From NCBI GenBank assembly GCA_020054965.1, contig JAIMZO010000128.1, positions 1 to 5,320 of the forward strand: a stretch of DNA of 5,320 bases, read 5' to 3'. The position numbers were made by a program, and so were the translations under genes. The stretch comes from Spirochaeta sp. Lineage in GTDB: Bacteria; Spirochaetota; Spirochaetia; Sphaerochaetales; Sphaerochaetaceae. The notes beneath the pieces were generated by a model that did not search any database, was not told where the DNA came from, and was given only the letters and a program-made list of their open reading frames with translations. Shown here in pieces: positions 1-4,807 of the stretch (position 1 is the stretch's first letter; every line of letters starts with the position of its first letter).

Positions 1-49
1 ACACAACCATGCCCTGTTCAAGGAAACAATTCAATCTATGTCATGAAAC

Positions 50-244
50 CTATCGTGAGGGGAGGATGAGTGCAACGCCAAGGTAGGCGATTATCATAGG
101 GGTGAACCCCACAGAGAACAGCAGGATGACGGCGACGATTCTCAGCAGGAGCACGGGAAGCCCTGACCATGTTGCCAAGCCTTGGAATACTCCCAGAATC
201 ATGCCTCTTCGCTCACGGTAGAGCGACCTGTGGCAGTTGTCCAT
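50..244 (-). CDS. pspC: Small PspC-domain membrane protein
   Basis: This 64-residue protein consists almost entirely of one PspC domain. The N-terminus (about residues 8-24, LYRERRGMILGVFQGLA) matches the family's basic strand followed by a G-G-hhxGLA-type turn. It leads into a long hydrophobic stretch (about 30-61) that ends in the typical 'ILP' plus charged residue. PspC proteins sit in the inner membrane and, in phage-shock systems, sense envelope damage and bind PspA. The longer C-terminal part of enterobacterial PspC is absent, which is common for stand-alone PspC-domain proteins. The start ATG shares one base with the pspA stop (TAATG), and AAGGAG lies 8 bases upstream, so the pair is probably co-transcribed and translationally coupled. 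Family call is confident; the exact sensing role is inferred. Confidence 0.88.
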   Translation of the reverse strand: MDNCHRSLYRERRGMILGVFQGLATWSGLPVLLLRIVAVILLFSVGFTPMIIAYLGVALILPSR

Positions 245-924
245 TACTTCTGCTCCTTCTCTTTCTTCTTGCTCATCGATGCCTTCAGCTGTTCCATCTC
301 TGCATCAATTTCACTTTCATTTTCCATCTTGCTGAATTCATCGGCAGCACTGGCGGTACCATGATAGCCGGCCATTTCTGCGTCTGCTTCCATGCGTTCA
401 ATCTTGCTCTCGAGTTCACTGAACTTGCGAGCCAAGTCTGTACTGTCACTGCTTTTCAAGGTGTCGGCAACCTGTTTCTTCTCCTTGGCGCTTCTTGCTC
501 TCTGGACAAGAATCTGTTGCTTATCCTTTACTTCCTTGAGCTTGTCGGCAATCTGGGTAAGCTGGCTGCTCTGACTGGCAAGAATGGTCTGCAGGTTTGT
601 TTCAAGCTCTTCGATGCGCTTGATACGTGATTTTGTATTGTTCTTTTCGATCAAGGCTTCACGGGCAAGATCCTCCCTTCCGTTGGTAATTGCCAATTTG
701 GCACGGTCTTCCCAACGAAGAAGCAATTTCTCCAACTCTGCCTTCTCCCGCTCCAGGCTCAATTGCTCGGCTTTTCTTGCAGCCATCGATGAGCGGGCCT
801 TGCTCTGGGTTTCCTCAAGTTCGGTGATCATCAAGTTGATCATCTTTTCCGGATCCTCAAGTTTATCCAAAGCACTGTTTACGTGGGAGTTGAAAATATC
901 GGCGATTCTTTTGAACATCTGCAT
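244..924 (-). CDS. pspA: Phage shock protein A (PspA/IM30 family)
   Basis: About 226 residues, the usual PspA size. The N-terminus (FKRIADIFNSHVNSALDKLEDPEKMINLMITELEE) matches the PspA amphipathic helix and the conserved 'DKxEDPxK' segment. The rest is a continuous charged heptad-rich coiled coil to about residue 185, then a short acidic and Lys-rich tail. PspA/IM30 proteins are peripheral inner-membrane proteins of the ESCRT-III superfamily that polymerise on damaged membrane and limit proton leakage. In proteobacteria PspA also inhibits the activator PspF. Three ATGs lie close together at 927, 924 and 918. The middle one is chosen because AAAGGAG is 6 bases upstream; the first is only 3 bases away, and the third gives the best family alignment but 12-base spacing. 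A sigma-54 promoter lies upstream, and pspC follows directly. Confidence 0.95.
   Translation of the reverse strand: MQMFKRIADIFNSHVNSALDKLEDPEKMINLMITELEETQSKARSSMAARKAEQLSLEREKAELEKLLLRWEDRAKLAITNGREDLAREALIEKNNTKSRIKRIEELETNLQTILASQSSQLTQIADKLKEVKDKQQILVQRARSAKEKKQVADTLKSSDSTDLARKFSELESKIERMEADAEMAGYHGTASAADEFSKMENESEIDAEMEQLKASMSKKKEKEQK
253..258 (-). promoter_or_regulatory. Shine-Dalgarno of pspC inside pspA
   Basis: AAGGAG on the minus strand ends 8 bases before the pspC ATG and lies within the last codons of pspA (the Lys/Glu-rich tail). With the one-base stop/start overlap, this supports independent ribosome loading as well as coupling for pspC. Confidence 0.75.
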
Positions 925-930
925 CATTGT

Positions 931-937
931 CTCCTTT
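931..937 (-). promoter_or_regulatory. Shine-Dalgarno of pspA
   Basis: AAAGGAG on the minus strand. Distances from its last G to the candidate starts are 3, 6 and 12 bases for the ATGs at 927, 924 and 918. The 6-base spacing favours 924 as the pspA start. Confidence 0.8.
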
Positions 938-938
938 C

Positions 939-951
939 GCCACTAGGTGGC
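939..951 (-). promoter_or_regulatory. Small hairpin in the pspA leader
   Basis: GCCAC, a 3-base loop, then GTGGC: a perfect 5-bp stem ending one base before the AAAGGAG of pspA. It sits in a short leader, about 47-50 bases if transcription starts near 974, whose upstream part is A/C-rich and unstructured. It could modulate ribosome access or protect the transcript 5' end. Function is inferred only. Confidence 0.4.
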
Positions 952-983
952 TGTTGTTTGCGTTTGTTTGTACGTAGACTACT

Positions 984-1001
984 ATGCATAAGGCGTGCCA
1001 A
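984..1001 (-). promoter_or_regulatory. Sigma-54 (RpoN) promoter for pspA-pspC
   Basis: On the minus strand the 18 bases TTGGCACGCCTTATGCAT closely match the RpoN consensus (TGGCACG, four bases, TTGCW). The invariant GG is at 999-998 and the invariant GC at 987-986, separated by exactly 10 bases. The only departure in the core elements is ATGCA for TTGCA. The implied start is near 974, giving a leader of about 50 bases before pspA. PspA operons in proteobacteria are classically driven by sigma-54 with the activator PspF, so site and gene fit together. The activator gene is not in this window. Confidence 0.82.
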
Positions 1002-1063
1002 CTTTGATAATACGGGAATTATCCATAGAAATTCATCGTATATTCGGTGTATTGCCACCATGT

Positions 1064-1080
1064 TTGGTAAATTATACCAA
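1064..1080. promoter_or_regulatory. Palindrome, possible enhancer-binding site
   Basis: TTGGTA, five bases, TACCAA: perfect 6-bp arms centred at about 1072, close to 98 bases upstream of the predicted sigma-54 start. Enhancer-binding proteins of the PspF/NtrC class usually bind dyad sites about 80-150 bases upstream. A second dyad, GCCAAT-N12-ATTGGC (1089-1112), lies just beyond it. The binding protein is unknown; the role is inferred from position and symmetry. Confidence 0.4.
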
Positions 1081-1112
1081 CTCCTATGGCCAATACTACC
1101 ATTCCCATTGGC

Positions 1113-1141
1113 TTGTAAGGGGTGCCAAGAGCGTGTAGACT
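1113..1141 (+). promoter_or_regulatory. Predicted sigma-70-type promoter of rsmI
   Basis: TTGTAA (1113-1118) and TAGACT (1136-1141), each 4 of 6 against consensus, are separated by 17 bases. The -10 box ends six bases before the rsmI ATG, so the expected start of transcription is at or next to the A of the ATG. The rsmI start has no good Shine-Dalgarno sequence, and an in-frame TAG inside the -10 box blocks any upstream start. The hexamers alone are modest; the shared geometry with two other promoters in the window raises confidence. Confidence 0.5.
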
Positions 1142-1147
1142 GCATCC

Positions 1148-1855
1148 ATGAGTACCTTGTATATGGTGGCGACACCCATTGGGAACCTGGATGATATTAC
1201 CTACAGGGCAGTTGAGACCCTGAAAGGTGTTGAGGTGATCGCCTGTGAGGACACCCGGCATACACAGCAGCTGTTGACCCATTGGGGGATCAGCAAGCGC
1301 CTGATCGCCTGTCATGCACACAATGAGGCCAACTCTGCAAAAGGCATCGTCTGCTTGTTGGCAGAAGGCAAGGATGTTGCCTTTGTCAGTGATGCGGGCA
1401 CCCCGGGTATCAGCGACCCGGGAGCGCGTGTGGTCAGTGCGGTTCGCCAGGCTGGATTCACTGTTGTCCCTATCCCTGGTGTCTCTGCACAATCGGCTCT
1501 TGTCAGTGTGGCCGGGTATGTAGGCAAAACATTCACCTTTGAAGGATTTCTCAGCCCAAAGAAGGGACGAAGAAAGAAACGTCTGGAGGAGTTGCTCAGC
1601 CGGGATGAGGCGTTCATCATCTATGAGTCGCCCTTCAGAATTCTCAAGACACTTGCCGAGTTGGCTGAGCTGGATGGGGAGCGCCAGATTGTATTGGGAA
1701 GGGAAATGACCAAGAAGTTTGAGGAGTTCTTGCAGGGAACTGCCTCCCAGGTGATGGAAGTACTTGCTGCAAAACCCTCGATCAAGGGGGAGTTCGCCTT
1801 GTTGGTTGCGCCCTCCCAGGCACAGGAACGTGATGATCACACTGAAGAAGCTTAG
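1148..1855 (+). CDS. rsmI: 16S rRNA C1402 2'-O-methyltransferase RsmI
   Basis: Transfers a methyl group from S-adenosylmethionine to the ribose 2'-OH of 16S rRNA C1402 in the decoding centre. The tetrapyrrole-methylase-like fold shows the family motifs in order: VATPIGNLDDIT (7-18), CEDTRHTQQLL (33-43), HNE (58-60), SDAGTPGISDPG (81-92), PIPGVSA (108-114), FEGFLSPKKGRRKKR (131-145), YESPFR (159-164), LGREMTKKFEE (183-193) and GEFALLV (214-220). At 235 residues it is about 50 shorter than E. coli RsmI (286) and ends after the catalytic domain, so the C-terminal helical domain is missing. The start is fixed by an in-frame stop at 1136-1138. No Shine-Dalgarno is evident and a promoter abuts the ATG. 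It overlaps the next gene by 23 bases. Confidence 0.96.
   Translation: MSTLYMVATPIGNLDDITYRAVETLKGVEVIACEDTRHTQQLLTHWGISKRLIACHAHNEANSAKGIVCLLAEGKDVAFVSDAGTPGISDPGARVVSAVRQAGFTVVPIPGVSAQSALVSVAGYVGKTFTFEGFLSPKKGRRKKRLEELLSRDEAFIIYESPFRILKTLAELAELDGERQIVLGREMTKKFEEFLQGTASQVMEVLAAKPSIKGEFALLVAPSQAQERDDHTEEA
1824..1828 (+). promoter_or_regulatory. Shine-Dalgarno of the TrmH-like gene
   Basis: AGGAA within the rsmI 3' end, four bases before the ATG at 1833; a GTG directly before that ATG is less well placed. It is the only Shine-Dalgarno-like site near the start of the homology region, and it selects 1833 over the upstream ATG at 1764, which would add 23 residues that look like out-of-frame rsmI. 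Confidence 0.55.
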
Positions 1856-2630
1856 AAGCCTGAAAAGCCGGACGTGTGTAAGAAAGTGCGCAAGCCTGTT
1901 TCATCAGTTGTCCCAGGAACAGGTGATGGATACATCGTATCTGTATGGACTGCTCACGCTCTCTGAAGAGCAGCAGTTTTCTGCGGTGTTGGATGAAGCA
2001 CAAAGAAAGCAGTTGCGTTTGCTGACAAGAAGAGTCCCCTTGGTCCAAGGAAGAGATTTGGCAATCCTTCTCGAGGATATCCACTATTTTCTCCTCGGTG
2101 TTCTGGGAAGTGACCCCTCCGATTGGGACCTTACCGATGAGCAGGGGGCGCTAGATGCATCAGCTCGCCTCATCCTCCCCCATGTACTGGTGCTCGACCG
2201 CCTTCGCTCTCCTTATAATATAGGATCCATATTCCGTAGTGCAGACTCCTTTGGAGTGCAGAAAATCTATTTGATCGAAGGGTGTGCGAGGCTCGACCAC
2301 CCGCGTACCAGAAAGACCAGCAGGGGATGTATCGATACAGTGGACCATGAGGTCCTGCCTGAGGACGTAGTGCTGCAGAGGATACAATCACTTCCCCTCT
2401 TTGCTTTGGAGACAGGCGGTAAGGGACTCTCCCAGTTTCCCTTTCCTGAGGAAGGGGTAGGGATCATCGGTGGGGAGGAGCTGGGTGTCAGTCCCTCCTT
2501 GCTGAAGGCAAGCGAAGCCTCCCTTGGCCGGTTGACCCTCCCGATGGGTGGAACCAAGGGTTCCCTGAATGTAGCGGTAGCCACAGGGATTATGCTCTGC
2601 AGTTGGTATATGAGCGCTAGTGATCTGTAA
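1833..2630 (+). CDS. SpoU/TrmH-family RNA 2'-O-methyltransferase
   Basis: A 265-residue protein with a C-terminal SPOUT methyltransferase domain (about 116-262). All three SpoU motifs are present: LVLDRLRSPYNIGSIFRSA (motif 1, key N129 and R135), GIIGGEELGVS (motif 2, E215) and LPMGGTKGSLNVAVATGI (motif 3, S244 and N246). These residues form the SAM-binding trefoil knot and the catalytic Arg site for ribose methylation of tRNA or rRNA; the target nucleotide cannot be read from the sequence. The first 115 residues look helical, begin very basic (six Lys/Arg in the first 13 residues) and do not resemble the L30e-like RNA-binding domain of RlmB/TsnR, so they may be a different substrate-recognition module. 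It overlaps rsmI by 23 bases and is presumably co-transcribed. Its last codons and stop lie in an inverted-repeat arm. Confidence 0.9.
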   Translation: MITLKKLRSLKSRTCVRKCASLFHQLSQEQVMDTSYLYGLLTLSEEQQFSAVLDEAQRKQLRLLTRRVPLVQGRDLAILLEDIHYFLLGVLGSDPSDWDLTDEQGALDASARLILPHVLVLDRLRSPYNIGSIFRSADSFGVQKIYLIEGCARLDHPRTRKTSRGCIDTVDHEVLPEDVVLQRIQSLPLFALETGGKGLSQFPFPEEGVGIIGGEELGVSPSLLKASEASLGRLTLPMGGTKGSLNVAVATGIMLCSWYMSASDL

Positions 2631-2721
2631 CATGTAAATCTTGACTTTTCCTGGGCCTATCGAACTGATGGACTTCGTTCGTGTCAGCTCAGTTACAAGT
2701 TTATGCTGTTACAGATCACTA
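2618..2721. repeat. 104-bp inverted repeat between convergent genes
   Basis: TAGTGATCTGTAACA at 2618-2632 is repeated as its exact reverse complement at 2707-2721. The pairing continues imperfectly inward to 2643 and 2696, giving 21 of 26 positions matched. The 74-base centre holds a smaller dyad, AACTGA (2663-2668) with TCAGTT (2689-2694). The left arm contains the TAA of the TrmH-like gene and the right arm the TAG of the Lon-like gene. Both ends are TA. It may be a bidirectional termination or mRNA-end structure, though neither side has a U-run, or a small non-autonomous element with a TA target duplication. The repeat itself is certain; its nature is not. Confidence 0.85.
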
Positions 2722-4755
2722 ACCCCGGTTGGATGTAACTGCTGCATACATTCGTTTCAGCTTATCTTCAATATCGAAGTTGAAATTCCCTGCACTCCAG
2801 TTGCCCTTTGCATTGCGAACGCCGACACTCCTTCCGGTGAGTAGCTGCATCGCTTCATCTATGGTACTGACCGGATATATGAAGAATTGCTTCTCCTTGA
2901 TGGCGTTCAGTACCTCATAGGGAAGGATGAGGTTGCGGACATTCTGCTTTGGAATGATGACTCCCTGTTTTCCGGTGAGTCCTGTTGCCAAGCAAGTACG
3001 GAAAAATCCCTCAATCTTTTCGTTGATGCCACCGACGGGTTGGATCAATCCCATTTGATTGACCGACCCGGTCACTGCGATATCCTGGCGGACAGGCAGT
3101 TCCCCGATTGCAGAGAGCAGGGCAATCAGTTCGCTGGAGGAGGCACTGTCTCCATCAACCTCTGCATAGGATTGCTCAAAGGCAATGCCGGCGTAAATGG
3201 AGAGTGGGAAGGTGCGGGCATAATGCTTGCGCAGGTATCCTTCCAGGATCAGGAGACCCTTGTCATGAATTTCTCCACTGAGTCCGGCTTCATGTTCAAT
3301 ATTAACAATGCCTTCATTTCCTGGGCTGGCCGTACAGGATATGACCGTAGGGGTTCCAAAGGAAGCACTGCCACGGTCCATGACAGCCAAGCCGTTGACT
3401 ACCCCGACCTTTGTGCCGGAGAGGCTGATGATCATATCACCGCTGAGGATCTCCTCATTGATCTTGCTCTCGCTGATGCCATTGATGTATCCCCGCTCCT
3501 CATTTACACGGAGAATGAGCTCCCCGTCGATGGATGCCTGGTTCTGGTGCTTCGCCCACCAGTGAGCTTCCTCGATGACATCATAGAGGGATGAGAAGTG
3601 CGTTGTCAGATGGGTGCGGGACTCCACATACCAGCAGGAGTAGCGGAGCAACTGCCCAAAGGCGCTATCCTCAAGGGGGAGCAAGTGATGGCTCTTTGCA
3701 TAAGCATCCAAGGCCCAGATGCTCTGGGCGATTGTCTCCTTGGAGAGGTCCATCGAATAATCAAACTGTGCGCAGATCTTGAAGAGCGTCAGGAATCGCT
3801 CATCCTCATCAGAGAGCATGTCATAGACCTCTTCGCTACCGATGAGAATGACCTTGATCGGAAGGGGGACCACCTGTGGCCTGATCATCTTGCTTTTCAG
3901 CTCCCCCTTGGTGACAAGCCCTGCCTCATACGCCAATGCGTTTGCATCGAGATACCGCTTAAGCGATTCCCAGAGGCCACTCTCTCCCAGCAGTTTTTCT
4001 GCCTCTATGACGATGAACCCACCTGCTGCCTCAAGCAGAGAGCCTGCATGCAGGCTGAGGTGGGGGATTTTCTCATCTGAGTCCACAGAACCAAAAAGGT
4101 TGTCGAAGGTGGGATAAGACTCAATGACCAGGGGACGTTGTCTTGTCTGTGCATGATTTACCAGCAGGTTGGCTTGGTACTTCCGTGCTATCGGGTCACT
4201 CTTGAGCATCTCTGCATCAAGGTGCTGGATATGGATAGCTTCCCGGGCAAGGTCAGCCTTGAGATGGGCAAAGTAGGAGGAGAGTTGCCGATTGTCGGGG
4301 AACTGTTGCTCCAGTTGGTCCACAAGGTTCTCTGCTTTCTCCAAAAAGTGCTCCCTGTCCTGAGTCAGGTTGAGCAGATCCTGGTTGAATGCACTGCAGG
4401 CATCACAGAAACGTTCTCCTTCCCCTGGGCGGAATGTGAGGGCAGAGGGGCTGTCTGGTTGTTTGAAATTACACACATAGACAATGTCCCTGATAGCATC
4501 GATATTGTTTCTCTGGTGCTCGGCACAGTAGCGTACCGCCTCATGTCTCCCGCTCGTGGCTTCTCCGCTTACAAAGATGTTGTATCCACATTTCTGTAGA
4601 CTGAGCCCAATCTCGAGGCTGCGAAGAGCCCTTGGCTGGCCAACGATATGTTCCCTGCTGCCCAAAGCCCGGCATTCACTGATAAGCAAGGGATCAAAAT
4701 CGAAGGAGGCTTCTTCATAGGTGAGCGGATGAACCCGCTTTTTGATATCGGTCAT
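2719..4755 (-). CDS. LonC-like protease with degenerate AAA+ motifs
   Basis: A 678-residue member of the Lon-like family with an AAA_32-type N-terminal half and a C-terminal Lon peptidase (S16) domain. The catalytic dyad is clear: Ser537 in VDGDSASS and Lys580 in GGINEKIEGFF, 43 residues apart as in E. coli Lon (S679/K722). The nucleotide site is degraded. The Walker A position reads GEATSGRH (64-71), with Arg and His where Lys and Ser/Thr belong, and the Walker B position reads GGFIVIEAE (245-253). A coiled-coil-like insert covers about 120-190. Characterised LonC-type enzymes degrade unfolded proteins without ATP, and the same is inferred here. The start ATG at 4755 is chosen because a near-perfect promoter lies directly upstream; the longer reading from TTG at 4821 would run through that promoter and into the divergent gene. 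Confidence 0.92.
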   Translation of the reverse strand: MTDIKKRVHPLTYEEASFDFDPLLISECRALGSREHIVGQPRALRSLEIGLSLQKCGYNIFVSGEATSGRHEAVRYCAEHQRNNIDAIRDIVYVCNFKQPDSPSALTFRPGEGERFCDACSAFNQDLLNLTQDREHFLEKAENLVDQLEQQFPDNRQLSSYFAHLKADLAREAIHIQHLDAEMLKSDPIARKYQANLLVNHAQTRQRPLVIESYPTFDNLFGSVDSDEKIPHLSLHAGSLLEAAGGFIVIEAEKLLGESGLWESLKRYLDANALAYEAGLVTKGELKSKMIRPQVVPLPIKVILIGSEEVYDMLSDEDERFLTLFKICAQFDYSMDLSKETIAQSIWALDAYAKSHHLLPLEDSAFGQLLRYSCWYVESRTHLTTHFSSLYDVIEEAHWWAKHQNQASIDGELILRVNEERGYINGISESKINEEILSGDMIISLSGTKVGVVNGLAVMDRGSASFGTPTVISCTASPGNEGIVNIEHEAGLSGEIHDKGLLILEGYLRKHYARTFPLSIYAGIAFEQSYAEVDGDSASSSELIALLSAIGELPVRQDIAVTGSVNQMGLIQPVGGINEKIEGFFRTCLATGLTGKQGVIIPKQNVRNLILPYEVLNAIKEKQFFIYPVSTIDEAMQLLTGRSVGVRNAKGNWSAGNFNFDIEDKLKRMYAAVTSNRG

Positions 4756-4761
4756 GAGGGA

Positions 4762-4790
4762 ACTATAGGTGGTGGAACAAAAGGTGTCAA
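4762..4790 (-). promoter_or_regulatory. Strong sigma-70 promoter of the Lon-like gene
   Basis: On the minus strand there is a perfect TTGACA (4790-4785), a 17-base spacer, and TATAGT (4767-4762, 5 of 6). Six bases (TCCCTC) then separate the -10 box from the ATG at 4755, so transcription should begin at or next to the A of the start codon. There is no Shine-Dalgarno sequence. This is the best sigma-70 promoter in the window and predicts a leaderless mRNA. Confidence 0.85.
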
Positions 4791-4801
4791 CTCTATATAC
4801 T
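4773..4801 (+). promoter_or_regulatory. Predicted promoter of the nif3-family gene
   Basis: TATACT (4796-4801, 5 of 6) ends six bases before the ATG at 4808. A weak -35 candidate, TGGAAC (4773-4778, 3 of 6), lies 17 bases upstream. It occupies the same DNA as the divergent Lon-like promoter on the other strand, so the two should compete or share control. Upstream of the ATG only a weak AGG, four bases from the codon, resembles a Shine-Dalgarno sequence. Confidence 0.55.
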
Positions 4802-4807
4802 AGGCTC

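Noticed and set aside
1..49. A further gene downstream of pspC
   Set aside because: ATG codons on both strands meet early stops or the window edge. Nothing in 49 bases supports a gene or a terminator.
169..946. Plus-strand open frames opposite pspA
   Set aside because: The coding sense is clearly minus (PspA motifs and coiled coil). The antisense products are Leu/Phe/Ser-rich, as expected from reading the complement of Lys/Glu-rich codons.
1071..1076. A perfect TATAAT on the minus strand as a sigma-70 promoter for pspA
   Set aside because: No TTGACA-like box occurs 16-18 bases upstream (the bases read GTAGTA at 17). The hexamer is the core of the palindrome, and a far better sigma-54 site lies nearer the gene.
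1764..1832. Upstream ATG at 1764 as the start of the TrmH-like protein
   Set aside because: The extra 23 residues are Pro/Arg-rich and correspond to rsmI read out of frame; the Shine-Dalgarno at 1824-1828 fits the ATG at 1833.
1019..1840. A 273-codon open frame on the minus strand antisense to rsmI
   Set aside because: It mirrors rsmI, which has full family motifs. The antisense translation has no recognisable domain and irregular composition, and it runs through the psp control region.
2618..2721. The inverted repeat as an ordinary intrinsic terminator
   Set aside because: Neither strand has a U-run after the stem, the arms are AT-rich rather than GC-rich, and the loop is 74 bases.
2887..4599. 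Long plus-strand open frames (235, 160 and 153 codons) opposite the Lon-like gene
   Set aside because: They are shadows of a well-supported protease gene; their translations have no family resemblance and no usable start signals.
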